A stretch of DNA of 64,000 nucleotides, taken from positions 62,001 through 126,000 of the forward strand of contig JHVP01000004.1 of the NCBI GenBank assembly GCA_000620205.1. The letters are read 5' to 3'. Under the pieces are notes generated by a model. That model searched no databases and was not told where the DNA came from. It saw only the letters and a list, made by a program, of their open reading frames with translations. A program made the position numbers and the translations under genes. Source of the DNA: Geodermatophilaceae bacterium URHA0031. Lineage in GTDB: Bacteria; Actinomycetota; Actinomycetes; Mycobacteriales; Geodermatophilaceae. This document shows positions 37,262 to 46,836 of this stretch, one piece after another (the stretch's first letter is position 1; each line of letters begins with the position of its first letter).

Positions 37262-37831
37262 CTAGGCGGAGGCGGCGCGCCGGCGGCGGCGCTGGGAGAG
37301 CTCGTCGTCGGCGTGCGGGGCGCCGTCCAGGCGCTCGGCGGGCAGCTCGGCGAGCTCCCCGGACAGCTCGCGGAGGGCGCCGGACACGGCGATGCCGAAC
37401 ACGCCCTGGCCGCCGGCGAGCAGGTCGACGACCTCCTCGGCGGAGGTGCACTCGTACACCGTGGCGCCGTCGGACAGCAGCGTGATGTGGGAGAGCTCCT
37501 GGACCCCGCGAGTGCGCAGGTGGTCGACGGCCTTGCGGATGTTCTGCAGCGAGACGCCGGTGTCCAGCAGCCGCTTGACGACCTTGAGGACGAGGATGTC
37601 GCGGAAGGAGTACAGCCGCTGCGTGCCGGACCCGGTGGCGCTGCGCACGGACGGGGCGACCAGCCCGGTGCGGGCCCAGTAGTCCAGCTGCCGGTAGGTG
37701 ATGCCGGCGGCCGCGCAGGCCGTGGGACCGCGGTACCCGACGGTGTCGCTGTCCACGTCGTCGTAGGGGAAAGCGCCCACCGCTGCGTCGCTGAACAGCT
37801 GACCCTGCGAACCGTTGTCCTGGTCGCTCAC
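37262..37831 (-). CDS. MerR-family transcriptional regulator (Rv1830-like position)
   Basis: A 189-aa regulator with a winged-helix MerR N-terminal domain at residues 30-105: YRGPTACAAAGITYRQLDYWARTGLVAPSVRSATGSGTQRLYSFRDILVLKVVKRLLDTGVSLQNIRKAV. The C-terminal half (SHITLLSDGATVYECTSAEEVVDLLAGGQGVFGIAV) is the effector-like domain conserved in actinobacterial members; it lacks the metal-binding Cys of classic MerR proteins. The gene order matches Rv1830, whose orthologues are implicated in growth control. ATG 37831. Confidence 0.9.
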   Translation of the reverse strand: MSDQDNGSQGQLFSDAAVGAFPYDDVDSDTVGYRGPTACAAAGITYRQLDYWARTGLVAPSVRSATGSGTQRLYSFRDILVLKVVKRLLDTGVSLQNIRKAVDHLRTRGVQELSHITLLSDGATVYECTSAEEVVDLLAGGQGVFGIAVSGALRELSGELAELPAERLDGAPHADDELSQRRRRRAASA

Positions 37832-38030
37832 GGGCTCTCCTCGCTCTCAGCACCCAGCAGCTGGGCCGCGCCGGCTGTCGCCGGACCGGTCACAGCGCGC
37901 GTCTCCGGGAGTCCCACGCACGTGATTCGCTGAAGGTAGGCCCGGGCCTGGGACCGGGTCAACCGAAGGGAGCGGCGTGTCGGCCGTCTCACCCCTCCGG
38001 AGTGGGCCGCTGACCTGCACGCCGACCGGT

Positions 38031-38522
38031 TCAGGCCGGGCCGCCGCCCGAGCCGGACCCGGCGCCGAAGTCCTCGGGGCTGATGTTGTCCAGGAACTCC
38101 CGGAACTTCTCCACCTCGTCCTCCTGCTCGTCGGGGATCTCGATCCCGACCTCGTCGAGCAGGGCCTCCGCGCCGTAGATCGGCGCCCCGGTGCGGACGG
38201 CGAGGGCGACGGCGTCCGACGGGCGGGCGCTGACCGTGCGCTCGTCACCGAACAGCAGCTCGGCGATGTAGATGCCGTCGCGCATCTCGGTGATGTGCAC
38301 GGCCTCGAGGTTCGCGCCCAACGCCCGGACCACCTCGCGCAGCAGGTCGTGCGTCATCGGCCGGGCCGGCCGCACGCCCTGCTGCTCGAACGCGATGGCG
38401 GCGGCCTCGGCCGCGCCGATCCAGATCGGCAGGTAGCGCTCCCCCTGGGTCTCCTTGAGCAGCAGGATGGGCTGGTTGCCGGGCAGCTCGACCCGGACGC
38501 CGACGACTCTGAGCTCCTGCAC
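38031..38522 (-). CDS. Bifunctional nuclease family protein (DUF151)
   Basis: A 163-aa protein: MQELRVVGVRVELPGNQPILLLKETQGERYLPIWIGAAEAAAIAFEQQGV..., the DUF151 / BFN domain, followed by RPSDAVALAVRTGAPIYGAEALLDEVGI and an acidic, glycine-rich tail. Plant members have RNase and DNase activity; bacterial members are uncharacterised. GTG 38522 has a clear ribosome binding site (GGAGGGGAG) about 6 nt upstream. Equivalent to Rv1829 by position. Confidence 0.9.
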   Translation of the reverse strand: MQELRVVGVRVELPGNQPILLLKETQGERYLPIWIGAAEAAAIAFEQQGVRPARPMTHDLLREVVRALGANLEAVHITEMRDGIYIAELLFGDERTVSARPSDAVALAVRTGAPIYGAEALLDEVGIEIPDEQEDEVEKFREFLDNISPEDFGAGSGSGGGPA

Positions 38523-38668
38523 GTCTGGCTCCCCTCCGCTGGAGTCCCCGCCGGGTCCTCCGTGGTGCACTGCTGTGCCCGTCTGGTGCTCGTCCCGCGG
38601 GTGCCCACCTGCGGCCTGCGGAGCTGCCGGACCGGGATACCCGCTGTGCCGCAACGGTACGCCAGTGA

Positions 38669-39379
38669 TCAGCCGCCGAGGACCTCGCGCAGTCGGGCCT
38701 CCAGGAGCGCCGCGTGCAGCCGGGCGGACAGCCCGGCGAGCTCGGTCAGCTGCTCCGCGGCGCGGCTGCGGGCGTCGTCGGAGCGGGCCCGCAGGGTGGG
38801 GGTGACCAGCTGCTCGAGCAGCGCGGCCTCCCGCTCCGCGGCCGTGCGGTGCAGCCGCAGGTGCCGGGGCTCGATGCCGTGCTGCGCGAGGCCGGCGGCG
38901 GCGCGGGCGACCGGGAGGTCGCTGGGCCGGTGCCGGCCGTGCGCGTCCGGCGCGACCAGGCCGAACTCGACGCAGTCGGCGAGCTGCTGCTCGGTCAGCC
39001 CGGCGGCCGCGGCGAACTCGGCGGCCGGCAGCGGGGCGGTGGGCACCGGCTCCTCGGCCGCGGCGTGCCCGGGCAGCGGTTCACCGCGGTCGAGGGCGTC
39101 CAGGTGCTCCTTGATGACCCGCAGCGGCAGGTACTGGTCGCGCTGGGCGGCCAGCACGTACCGGAGCCGGGTCACGTCGGCCGAGGAGAACTTCCGGTAG
39201 CCCGAGGGGGTCCGCTGGGGGTGCACCAGCTCCTCGGACTCCAGGTACCGGATCTTGCTGATGGTCACGTCCGGGAAGTCCCCGCGCAGCGCGGCGAGGA
39301 CCTCCCCGATCGTCAACCGGGGTGCCGTGGTGTCGGTGTCCCGGTCCGCGCTCCCGCCGGGCTGGGGCACCGCGGTCAC
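38669..39379 (-). CDS. ftsR: MerR-family regulator, FtsR/Rv1828 type
   Basis: A 236-aa protein with a MerR HTH near the N-terminus: LTIGEVLAALRGDFPDVTISKIRYLESEELVHPQRTPSGYRKFSSADVTRLRYVLAAQRDQYLPLRVIKEHLDALDRG. The DFPDVTISKIR variant of the first helix-turn-helix is diagnostic for the Rv1828 / FtsR group, which regulates ftsZ in corynebacteria (family knowledge). The C-terminal helical part ends with an alpha-helical dimerisation or effector region. GTG 39379. Directly downstream of garA by 37 bp, so cotranscription is likely. Confidence 0.9.
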   Translation of the reverse strand: MTAVPQPGGSADRDTDTTAPRLTIGEVLAALRGDFPDVTISKIRYLESEELVHPQRTPSGYRKFSSADVTRLRYVLAAQRDQYLPLRVIKEHLDALDRGEPLPGHAAAEEPVPTAPLPAAEFAAAAGLTEQQLADCVEFGLVAPDAHGRHRPSDLPVARAAAGLAQHGIEPRHLRLHRTAAEREAALLEQLVTPTLRARSDDARSRAAEQLTELAGLSARLHAALLEARLREVLGG

Positions 39380-39416
39380 GATGCCCGCGCGCCCGGGACT
39401 GCAGCGGCCGGGGTGG

Positions 39417-39935
39417 TCATGCCCCGGCCGGCTCGCCCGTCCGCGGCCCGGTCAGGTAGACCAGGCGGAACTTGCCGATCTGCACCTCGTCACCGCCGGC
39501 GAGGGAGGCCACGTCGACCGGTTCCCGGTTGACGTAGGTGCCGTTCAGGCTGCCGACGTCGTGCACGGTGAAGCCGCCGCCCTCGCGGTGGAACTCCACG
39601 TGCCGCCGGCTGACGGTGACGTCGTCGAGGAAGATGTCGCTGTCGGGGTGCCGACCGGCGGTGGTGACCTCCTGGTCGAGCAGGAAGCGGCTGCCGGCGT
39701 TCGGGCCGCGCTTGACCACCAGCAGCGCCGACCCGGCCGGCAGGGACTCCACGGCCCCGGCGTGGGCGTCGGCGGTCGACTCGGAGACCTCGGCCTGCTC
39801 ACCGGAGTCCTCGCCACCGACCTTGGGGATGATGCTGGTCGACTCGCCGACCCGCTCGGGGCTCAGGGCCGAACCGCACTGGGCGCAGAATCGGCTGCCC
39901 TCGGGGTTCTGGTGGCCACAACGAGTGCAGGTCAC
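39417..39935 (-). CDS. garA: FHA-domain regulator GarA/OdhI with N-terminal zinc ribbon
   Basis: A 172-aa protein. Residues 2-20 are a zinc ribbon (CTRCGHQNPEGSRFCAQCG). The FHA domain at 80-160 shows TTAGRHPDSDIFLDDVTVSRRHVEFHREGGGFTVHDVGSLNGTYVNREPV with the phosphothreonine-binding R, S-R-R-H and N-G-T. In mycobacteria GarA binds and inhibits 2-oxoglutarate dehydrogenase and glutamate enzymes until phosphorylated by PknB/PknG on an E-T-T-S motif; here the matching segment reads ESTSII, so one of the two Thr is Ser. GTG 39935 follows GGAGGAGA by 6 nt, a strong site that rules out the longer frame. Confidence 0.92.
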   Translation of the reverse strand: MTCTRCGHQNPEGSRFCAQCGSALSPERVGESTSIIPKVGGEDSGEQAEVSESTADAHAGAVESLPAGSALLVVKRGPNAGSRFLLDQEVTTAGRHPDSDIFLDDVTVSRRHVEFHREGGGFTVHDVGSLNGTYVNREPVDVASLAGGDEVQIGKFRLVYLTGPRTGEPAGA

Positions 39936-40231
39936 GTCGGTCTCCTCCGGTGCAGGTGGCACCGCCGCGGGCCTGTGGGGCCGCGGTCGGCCGGCGGGCG
40001 TCGGGCCGGTCGGCCCGTCGCAGGTCGGCCGCCGCAGGATCGCGGTCGGGCCGGGGGTCATGGAACCGTGCGGCCGACCCAGGGGTCAACCGCACGTACA
40101 GCGTGAGGGTCGGGGGCCCGCAGCGATCGCGGGACCGGCCGTCCCGGTGATGATAGTGATCGTGTGCCGGGGCGCGGGGACGCCGGGGGGTAGGACCACG
40201 GGACGTCGGCCGCACCACCCCGGCGGGGCGC

Positions 40232-40636
40232 TCAGGAGGCGCTGACGACGGCCTCGTAGGCAGCGGCGTCGAGCAGCTCCGCGGTGGGGTCCCCGCCGTC
40301 GGCCTGCACGGTGACCTCGATCAGCCAGCCCGCCCCGTAGGGGTCGCTGTTCACCGTCTCGGGGGCGTCGGTGAGGGCCTCGTTGACCGCGGACACGACA
40401 CCGGGGACCGGCGAGTAGACGTCGGACACGGACTTGGTCGACTCGACCTCACCGATCGCGGTGCCCGGGGCCACCTCGGCACCGACCTCGGGCAGCTGCA
40501 CGAAGACGATGTCGCCGAGGGCGTCCTGGGCGTGGTCGGTGATCCCCACCCGCACCACCGTGGAGGCACCCTCGGTGCCCTGGACCAGCGCCCACTCGTG
40601 CTGCTCGGTGTAACGGCGGTCATCGGGCGTGGCCAT
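40232..40636 (-). CDS. gcvH: Glycine cleavage system H protein
   Basis: A 134-aa lipoyl carrier. [11 protein letters not shown] at the N-terminus, [23 protein letters not shown] and the lipoylation site [24 protein letters not shown] (Lys about residue 67), then the C-terminal GAGWLIEV. It shuttles the aminomethyl group from GcvP. ATG 40636 has GGAGATGCC upstream. A 296-bp gap separates it from garA; the same neighbours occur in M. tuberculosis (Rv1826). Confidence 0.96.
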   Translation of the reverse strand: MATPDDRRYTEQHEWALVQGTEGASTVVRVGITDHAQDALGDIVFVQLPEVGAEVAPGTAIGEVESTKSVSDVYSPVPGVVSAVNEALTDAPETVNSDPYGAGWLIEVTVQADGGDPTAELLDAAAYEAVVSAS

Positions 40637-40756
40637 GCGGCATCTCCTGCGTGTCGAGTGGTGCGGGGCAGTTGCGCGCCTGCGTGATGCGAAGCCGGCC
40701 CCCATTCAGGGTCCCGCCACGAGCTTGCGAGTGGTGGGGGGAACGGGGGTCCTTGT

Positions 40757-41722
40757 TCAGTCGCCGCTGTCGGGATGAGCGTATTGAGGCACGTCGAGGG
40801 GTCGCAACGCGTCGACCACGACCCGGTCGGACTGGACGATGTCGACGCTGCCGCCCCGCCCGCCGACGGTGGAGACGACGCCGCCCGGGATGCTCATCGC
40901 CGTCGCCATGTCCTGCGAGGACCCGATGACGACGAAGACGTAGGGCGCCTGGAGCGGCTGGCCGTCGATCGCCAGGTTCCCGGGGGTGCCGGTGACGGCG
41001 CTGCTCACGCCGATCCGCACCTGGTCGACCTGCATGGTCTCCGCCCCGGCCCCGCGCAGCTCCTGGATCGCGTTGAGCAGCACCGAGGAGGTGACGCCGG
41101 TGGCCGGGTCGCGGATGGTCATCGTCATCCCCTCCCCCTGGGCGGCGACCGAGCCGTTGAGGATGGACAGCGCCTCGGCCCGCTCACGCGCCTCCTGCAG
41201 GGCCGCGGCGGAGTCGCTGTCGGAGCTGCCGAGCTGGTCCAGCGCGGTGCGCTGGTCGGCGATCTCCTGGCGCAGCCGGTCCTGCTGGGCGGTGAGGTCG
41301 TCGAGGATGCGGACCAGGTCCTCCTCGCGGGCCCCGGCGTACTGGGAGTCGGTGTCGGTGCTGCGGACCTGGACGGCGAAGGCGAAGCCCAGCAGCAGGG
41401 TCAGCACTCCGATGAGGACGGCGGCGAGCGGGTCGCGGCGCCGGCGGCGCGGGGCGGGCGGGGCTCCGTCGGCGGCCGCCCGGTCCTCGGCCACCCGGTC
41501 CTCGGCCACCCGGTCCTCGGCCACCCGGTCCTCGGCCACCCGGTCCTCGGCCACCCGGTCCTCGGCCACCCGGTCCTCGGCCACCCGGTCCTCGGTCCCG
41601 GGCCGGTCGCCCGGGGCCTCGGGGACGTCGGGTGCCGGGGCGGCGGCGTCCGGGGCGGCGGCCGGGGCGTCGGCCGGGACGTCGTCGGGGGTGCCGTCCT
41701 GCTCCGGGTGCTCGGTGCTCAT
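40757..41722 (-). CDS. DUF881 family membrane protein with EDRVA repeats
   Basis: A 321-aa protein. The first 90 residues are cytosolic, Ala/Pro/Asp-rich, and contain eight tandem copies of a 5-residue unit (seven EDRVA and one EDRAA). A single transmembrane helix (DPLAAVLIGVLTLLLGFAFAVQV) follows, then a coiled coil (EEDLVRILDDLTAQQDRLRQEIADQRTALDQL) and the DUF881 domain (GEGMTMTIRDPATG... LNAIQELRGAGAETMQVD... TGTPGNLAIDGQPLQAPYVFVVIG). Position equals Rv1825. Its function is probably in envelope or division-site organisation (inference). The ATG overlaps the upstream small-basic-protein stop. Confidence 0.88.
   Translation of the reverse strand: MSTEHPEQDGTPDDVPADAPAAAPDAAAPAPDVPEAPGDRPGTEDRVAEDRVAEDRVAEDRVAEDRVAEDRVAEDRVAEDRAAADGAPPAPRRRRRDPLAAVLIGVLTLLLGFAFAVQVRSTDTDSQYAGAREEDLVRILDDLTAQQDRLRQEIADQRTALDQLGSSDSDSAAALQEARERAEALSILNGSVAAQGEGMTMTIRDPATGVTSSVLLNAIQELRGAGAETMQVDQVRIGVSSAVTGTPGNLAIDGQPLQAPYVFVVIGSSQDMATAMSIPGGVVSTVGGRGGSVDIVQSDRVVVDALRPLDVPQYAHPDSGD
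41474..41593 (-). repeat. Eight tandem 15-bp repeats inside the DUF881 gene
   Basis: On the plus strand the unit is GGCCACCCGGTCCTC, perfect in seven copies; the first has GGCCGCCCGGTCCTC. In frame it encodes EDRVA (last copy EDRAA). Identical DNA suggests recent expansion by slippage or unequal recombination. Confidence 0.95.
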
Positions 41723-42051
41723 GCCCGGAACAGGTGCCGGCGGATCGCGGCCGCGTTGCCGAAGATGCGGATGCCGAGCACGACGACCACGGCGGTGGAC
41801 AGCTGGGCGCCGACGCCCAGCTGGTCGCCGAGGAACACGATGAGCCCGGCGACGACGACGTTGGAGACGAAGGAGACGACGAAGACCTTCGCGTCGAAGA
41901 TCCGGTCGAAGCGGGCGCGGATGCCGCCGAACACCGCGTCCAGCGCGGCCACCACGGCGATCGGCAGGTACGGCTGCAGCCACAGCGGCACGCTGGGGTC
42001 CAGGAGGAGCCCCAGAACCACGCCGATCGCGAGTCCGAGGATCGGGATCAC
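41719..42051 (-). CDS. sbp: Small basic protein, DUF1290 family
   Basis: A 110-aa protein with three transmembrane helices (IPILGLAIGVVLGLLL, LPIAVVAALDAVFGGIRARFD, VFVVSFVSNVVVAGLIVFLGDQLGVG) and the DUF1290 signature DAVFGGIRARFDRIFDAKVF. In Firmicutes it lies beside division genes and in mycobacteria it is Rv1824, between two DUF881 genes exactly as here. GTG 42051 and the following ATG at 41722 show overlaps with their neighbours, so the three genes are coupled. Confidence 0.92.
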   Translation of the reverse strand: MIPILGLAIGVVLGLLLDPSVPLWLQPYLPIAVVAALDAVFGGIRARFDRIFDAKVFVVSFVSNVVVAGLIVFLGDQLGVGAQLSTAVVVVLGIRIFGNAAAIRRHLFRA

Positions 42052-42054
42052 GCG

Positions 42055-43044
42055 TCAGCCTCCGTCGGTGGTGTCGTCAGGGGCGACCAGGTCGCTCCCG
42101 GGGTCGGTGCTCGGATCGGTGCCGGGAGCGGGGGCGGTGCCCGGGGCGGCGTCCGGGTCCAGCGGGATGGCCCAGCGGAGCTCGGCGCTGGTCCCGGCCG
42201 GCAGGGCCAGGTGGTCGGCGCGGGCGAAGTCGAAGACCAGACCGTAGTCGCGGCTCAGCCTGGCGACCACGGAGGCCTCCGGGGTGGACAGGAAGGCGTT
42301 GCTGAGGTCCTGCGGGTCGCCGATCGCGGAGATCTCGTAGGGGGTGGTCACCGGGTTGAGGTCGACCAGGATCGCCTTGCCGGCCTGCCGGATGGCGGTG
42401 GTCGCCCCGATCCGCTGGCCGTTGATGCTGATCGCCTCGGCCCCGGAGGCCCACAGCGCGTTGACCACCAGCTGCAGGTCGCCGTCCTGGACGATGCCCG
42501 CGCCGGCGACCTCCTCGGAGCCACCGACCGGGTCGCTGTCGGCGGCCGGCGGCGCGTTGTCCATGGTCACCCGCAGGCCCGGGCCGGAGACGGCGACGAC
42601 GGCGGCCGCCTGCCCGGCCGCGGCGAGCTGCTCCAGCGCCCGTTGACCGACCACGCTGGCCTCCAGCGCCTGCTGCCGGGTGCGGGTGACCTGGGCGGTG
42701 AGCTCCTCCAGCTGCGCGGCGAGGTCGTCGGCGGTGTCGGACTCCTGACCGATGTCGTCCCGCAGCGCCTGCCGGGCCTGGTCCCGGCCCTGCGCCCCGG
42801 CGGCCGCCTCGTCGTAGGTGATCGAGGCCAGCAGCCCGGCGATCAGCAGGGTCAGCGCGACCAGCAGCTGGCCGCGGTACCGCCGCAGCCACCCCGGCCG
42901 GGCGCCGCCGTCGTCGGATCCGGGAGCGCGCGCGGTCCTCGCCGCGGCGGCCTGCGCGTACGCCGGGTCGAGGGTCTCGGCGAGGACCTGGTCGAGCAGC
43001 GAGGCGCCGAGCGAGCGCTGCCGGCCGGGTGCCGGGGCGCTCAC
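42055..43044 (-). CDS. DUF881 family membrane protein
   Basis: A 329-aa protein: cytosolic N-terminus (LLDQVLAETLDPAYAQAA), one transmembrane helix (QLLVALTLLIAGLLASITY), a coiled coil (DDLAAQLEELTAQVTRTRQQAL) and the DUF881 domain with GPGLRVTMDNAPP, LQLVVNALWASGAEAISINGQRIG and AIGDPQDLSNAF. C-terminal Pro/Asp-rich tail. Position equals Rv1823. The GTG at 43044 overlaps the pgsA stop (GTGA). It probably acts with the second DUF881 protein and the DUF1290 protein. Confidence 0.9.
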   Translation of the reverse strand: MSAPAPGRQRSLGASLLDQVLAETLDPAYAQAAAARTARAPGSDDGGARPGWLRRYRGQLLVALTLLIAGLLASITYDEAAAGAQGRDQARQALRDDIGQESDTADDLAAQLEELTAQVTRTRQQALEASVVGQRALEQLAAAGQAAAVVAVSGPGLRVTMDNAPPAADSDPVGGSEEVAGAGIVQDGDLQLVVNALWASGAEAISINGQRIGATTAIRQAGKAILVDLNPVTTPYEISAIGDPQDLSNAFLSTPEASVVARLSRDYGLVFDFARADHLALPAGTSAELRWAIPLDPDAAPGTAPAPGTDPSTDPGSDLVAPDDTTDGG

Positions 43045-43706
43045 CGGGTCGCTCCGACCCGTCGGTCCCCGGTGAGGAGCCCCACCGCCTGCACGACGTA
43101 GAGGACGCCGGCGAGCACGTACAGCGCCGCACCCCAGATGGTCAGCGCGTAGGCGATCGGCTGGGCGACGGCGGCCACCGGATTGTCGCCGTCGGCGAGC
43201 AGCAGCAGGGGGAAGGCGTAGAGCAGCAGGAAGGTCGCGGCCTTGCCGAGGTAGTGCACCTGCAGCGGGGGCCAGCCGGCCCGGCGGAGCAGCAGCAGGG
43301 TGACGCCGAGCACCAGCTCCCGCCCGAGCAGGAGCAGCACCACCCACAGCGGCACGACCTCGCGGATGGCCAGCGCGACCAGCGTCGCGACGATGTAGAG
43401 GCGGTCGGCCGCCGGGTCGAGCAGGGCGCCCAGCCTGCTGGACTGGCCCAGCGCGCGGGCCAGCTTGCCGTCGGCCCAGTCGGTGGCCCCGGACACCGCC
43501 AGGACGACGATCGCCCAGCCGTCGGCGTGCGGGCCGAGCAGCAGCCACAGGAACAGCGGGACGCCGAGCAGCCGGAGGACCGAGAGCAGGTTGGGCAGCG
43601 TGAGCACCCGGTCGCTGAGCTGGTCACGGTCCAGCGCCCGGGACGCGGCCCGGGCGGCGGGGGTGCCCGCGGGGACGTCGGCCGCCCGGTCGTCCGCCGT
43701 CGTCAT
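43041..43706 (-). CDS. pgsA: CDP-alcohol phosphatidyltransferase (PgsA-like)
   Basis: A 221-aa integral membrane enzyme with about five hydrophobic segments. The signature D-G-x2-A-R-x8-G-x3-D-x3-D is complete in DWADGKLARALGQSSRLGALLDPAADR (residues 80-106). The family makes phosphatidylglycerophosphate, cardiolipin or phosphatidylinositol phosphate; position equals Rv1822 (pgsA2). ATG 43706 is preceded by GAGGCGG; an upstream frame extension is proline-rich and not used. Confidence 0.92.
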   Translation of the reverse strand: MTTADDRAADVPAGTPAARAASRALDRDQLSDRVLTLPNLLSVLRLLGVPLFLWLLLGPHADGWAIVVLAVSGATDWADGKLARALGQSSRLGALLDPAADRLYIVATLVALAIREVVPLWVVLLLLGRELVLGVTLLLLRRAGWPPLQVHYLGKAATFLLLYAFPLLLLADGDNPVAAVAQPIAYALTIWGAALYVLAGVLYVVQAVGLLTGDRRVGATR

Positions 43707-43811
43707 CGCCGCCTCACCTCGCCGTCCACCGCAGGCCAGGTTAGTGCCCGGCACCGACGATGCCCGCCGCGACCGGCCCGGCGCCGCGATCGGGTCGGTC
43801 ACGGCCCGCGG

Positions 43812-44423
43812 TCAGCCGGCGGCCGGGCCCGGGCGGAACGTGGCGAGCGCGGTGGCCAGCATCTCGTAGTAGCCGACCAGCCAGACCAGCGCCGCCAGGC
43901 CCGGGGTGCCGAGCACGCCGGACGCCCGCTCGAACAGCGGGTCGTCGAGGGTGTGCCGGGCCAGCAGCGCCTGCACGACCTGCAACCCGACCTGCTCGGC
44001 CGGTGACAGCCCGGCCGGCAGCCGGCCGGCCAGCAGGTCCTGCAGCTGGGCCGGCTCGGCACCGGCCTCCAGCGCCGCCGCCTCGTGCGCCGCCCACTCG
44101 AACTCCGAGCGCACCGCCGCGGCGACGCTGAGCACGGCCAGCTCGCGCAGCCGGGCCGGCAGGTCCTCGTCGAACCGCAGCGCCGCGCCCACGGACTGCA
44201 CGGCGGTGCCGATGCGCGGGGACAGCAGCATCAGCCCGAACGGGCCGAGCAGCCGGCCGTCGGCGTCGACGAGCGGCACCTGGGCCTGGGCCCGCCGGGG
44301 ACCGTCGGCGATCAGCGACCACAGCGCCCGGCGCTCGTCGTCCAGCTCCTCCGGGCGCGGCGAGGTGGTGCGGGCCGGTCCCGGTGGCCCCGGCCGGCCG
44401 GTCAGCCCGGGGTCAGGTCGCAC
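43812..44423 (-). CDS. Carboxymuconolactone decarboxylase family protein
   Basis: A 203-aa all-helical protein: [20 protein letters not shown]... [64 protein letters not shown] is the CMD/AhpD-type core. The E-x6-H arrangement (EFEWAAHE) that replaces the C-x2-C redox motif shows it is not an AhpD peroxidase. Close in layout to gamma-carboxymuconolactone decarboxylases of unknown substrate. GTG 44423 overlaps the PEP synthase stop by 11 bp. Confidence 0.85.
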   Translation of the reverse strand: MRPDPGLTGRPGPPGPARTTSPRPEELDDERRALWSLIADGPRRAQAQVPLVDADGRLLGPFGLMLLSPRIGTAVQSVGAALRFDEDLPARLRELAVLSVAAAVRSEFEWAAHEAAALEAGAEPAQLQDLLAGRLPAGLSPAEQVGLQVVQALLARHTLDDPLFERASGVLGTPGLAALVWLVGYYEMLATALATFRPGPAAG

Positions 44424-46836
44424 GGGTGGTCCGGGCCAGGTGCTGCCAGGTGTCGACGACGGTGTCCGGGTTCAGCGACATCGACTCGATCCCCTGCGCG
44501 ACCAGCCACTCGGCCAGATCGGGGTGGTCGCTGGGGCCCTGCCCGCAGATGCCGACGTACTTGCCGCGCTCCAGGCAGGCCCTGATCGCCATCTCCAGCA
44601 CGGCGAGCACCGCCGGGTCGCGCTCGTCGAAGCCGCCGGCGACCAGGCTGGAGTCCCGGTCCAGGCCGAGCACCAGCTGGGTCATGTCGTTGGAGCCGAT
44701 GGAGAACCCGTCCACGTGGTCGAGGAAGGCGTCCGCCAGCAGCGCGTTGGAGGGCAGCTCGCACATCATCACCACCGACAGGTCGTTCTCCCCGCGGCGC
44801 AGGCCGTGCTCGCCGAGCAGCGCGACGACGCCCTCGATCTCGGCCACCGTCCGGACGAACGGGATCATGATCTTGACGTTGGTCAGCCCCATCTCGTCCC
44901 GGACGTAGCGCAGCGCCGCGCACTCCATGGCGAAGCACTCGGCGAAGTCCGCCGACAGGTACCGGGAGGCCCCGCGGTAGCCCAGCATCGGGTTCTCCTC
45001 GTGCGGCTCGTACTGCTCACCGCCGAGCAGGTTGGCGTACTCGTTGGACTTGAAGTCGCTCATCCGCACGATCACCGGCTCGGGGGCGAATGCGGCGGCG
45101 ATCATCGCGACCCCCTCGGCGACCCGCTGGACGAAGAAGTCCCGCGCCGAGGGGTAGGCGACGATCCGTTCCTCGATCTGCGCCTTGAGCGGCGCGTCGA
45201 GGGTGTCCAGCTCCAGCAGCGCCCGGGGGTGGATGCCGATCTGCCGGTTGATGATGAACTCCAGCCGGGCCAGCCCGACGCCGGCGTTGGGCAGCCGGGA
45301 GAACGCGAAGGCCTGCTCCGGCGTCCCGACGTTCATCATGATCTTGGTGGGGATCTCCGGCATGGCGTCCAGCCGGGACTCCTCCACCTCGAAGCCGACC
45401 TCACCGGCGTAGACCAGGCCGGTGTCGCCCTCGGCGCAGGAGACGGTGACCGGGTCGCCGTCGGTGAGCCGGCGGGTGGCGTCGCCGGTGCCGACGACGG
45501 CGGGGATGCCGAGCTCGCGGGCGATGATCGCCGCGTGGCAGGTCCGCCCGCCGCGGTTGGTCACGATCGCCGACGCCCGCTTCATGATCGGTTCCCAGTC
45601 CGGGTCGGTCATATCGGCGACGAGCACCTCGCCGGGGGTGAAGCCCTCCATCTCGTCGATGTCGGAGAGCACCCGGACCGCGCCGGCGCCGATCTTCTGC
45701 CCGATCGCCCGACCCTCCACCAGGACGTCTCCGCTGCCGGTGAGCTTGTAGCGCTGCGAGGTGTTCCCGGACCGGGACTGCACGGTCTCCGGGCGGGCCT
45801 GCAGGATCATCAGCTCACCGGTGAGGCCGTCCTTGCCCCACTCGATGTCCATCGGCCGGCCGTAGTGCTCCTCGATCCGCACCGCCTGCCGGGCCAGCTC
45901 GGTGACCTCGTCGTCGGTGAGGGAGAGCAGCCGGCGCTCGGCCGGGTCGACGTCGACGAACTCGGTGGTCCGGCCGACCTGGGCGTCGGAGGTGTAGACC
46001 ATCTTGGTGGCCTTCTCCCCCACCCCGCGCTTGAGGACGGCGGCGCGCCCGGCGGCCAGCGCGGGCTTGTAGACGTAGAACTCGTCGGGGTTGACCGCGC
46101 CCTGCACCACGCCCTCGCCCAGCCCGTAGGCCGAGGTGATGAAGACGGCGTCCCGGAAGCCGGACTCGGTGTCCATGGTGAACATGACGCCCGAGGCGCC
46201 GACGTCCGAGCGCACCATCCGCTGCACGCCCGCCGACAGGGACACCGCCTCGTGGTCGAAGCCGTGGTGCACCCGGTAGGCGATGGCCCGGTCGTTGTAC
46301 AGCGAGGCGTAGACCTCGCGGACGGCCTGCAGCACCGCGTCGATGCCGCGCACGTTGAGGAAGGTCTCCTGCTGCCCGGCGAAGGAGGCGTCGGGCAGGT
46401 CCTCGGCGGTGGCGGAGGACCGCACCGCGAAGGATGCCTCGGGGTCGTCGCCGGCCAGCCGCTCGTAGGCGGCCCGGATGTCGGTCTCCAGGGCGGGCGG
46501 GAACGGCTGCTCGACGACCTCGCGGCGGATCTCCCGGCCGGCCGCGGCCAGTGCCCGGACGTCGTCGGTGTCCAGCGCGCGCAGCTGGGTGTTGATCCGG
46601 TCGGCGAGCCCGGTGTCACCGAGGAAGCGCTGGTAGGCCGCGGCGGTGGTGGCGAAGCCGTCGGGGACGCTGACGCCGGCGTCGGCCAGCTGGGAGATCA
46701 TCTCGCCCAGCGAGGAGTTCTTCCCGCCGACCACCTCCAGGTCGGCCAGCCCGAGCTCGGCGAACCAGCGGACGTTGTCGGCGTCGTCGGCGGGGGTGCG
46801 CCCGGTCGGTGCCTCGGGTGCGGTGTCGGTGCTCAT
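44413..46836 (-). CDS. ppsA: Phosphoenolpyruvate synthase
   Basis: An 807-aa enzyme that makes phosphoenolpyruvate from pyruvate and ATP. N-terminal nucleotide-binding domain ([67 protein letters not shown]), central phospho-His domain [24 protein letters not shown], and C-terminal PEP/pyruvate barrel ending [17 protein letters not shown] and [18 protein letters not shown] with the catalytic Cys. ATG 46836 overlaps the stop of the regulatory kinase gene (ATGA). The pair supports gluconeogenesis, consistent with growth on organic acids or sugar acids. Confidence 0.96.
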   Translation of the reverse strand: MSTDTAPEAPTGRTPADDADNVRWFAELGLADLEVVGGKNSSLGEMISQLADAGVSVPDGFATTAAAYQRFLGDTGLADRINTQLRALDTDDVRALAAAGREIRREVVEQPFPPALETDIRAAYERLAGDDPEASFAVRSSATAEDLPDASFAGQQETFLNVRGIDAVLQAVREVYASLYNDRAIAYRVHHGFDHEAVSLSAGVQRMVRSDVGASGVMFTMDTESGFRDAVFITSAYGLGEGVVQGAVNPDEFYVYKPALAAGRAAVLKRGVGEKATKMVYTSDAQVGRTTEFVDVDPAERRLLSLTDDEVTELARQAVRIEEHYGRPMDIEWGKDGLTGELMILQARPETVQSRSGNTSQRYKLTGSGDVLVEGRAIGQKIGAGAVRVLSDIDEMEGFTPGEVLVADMTDPDWEPIMKRASAIVTNRGGRTCHAAIIARELGIPAVVGTGDATRRLTDGDPVTVSCAEGDTGLVYAGEVGFEVEESRLDAMPEIPTKIMMNVGTPEQAFAFSRLPNAGVGLARLEFIINRQIGIHPRALLELDTLDAPLKAQIEERIVAYPSARDFFVQRVAEGVAMIAAAFAPEPVIVRMSDFKSNEYANLLGGEQYEPHEENPMLGYRGASRYLSADFAECFAMECAALRYVRDEMGLTNVKIMIPFVRTVAEIEGVVALLGEHGLRRGENDLSVVMMCELPSNALLADAFLDHVDGFSIGSNDMTQLVLGLDRDSSLVAGGFDERDPAVLAVLEMAIRACLERGKYVGICGQGPSDHPDLAEWLVAQGIESMSLNPDTVVDTWQHLARTTRAT

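Noticed and set aside
41440-41640. Tandem 15-bp repeats as a CRISPR array
   Set aside because: There are no spacers between the units, and they encode an in-frame EDRVA peptide repeat.
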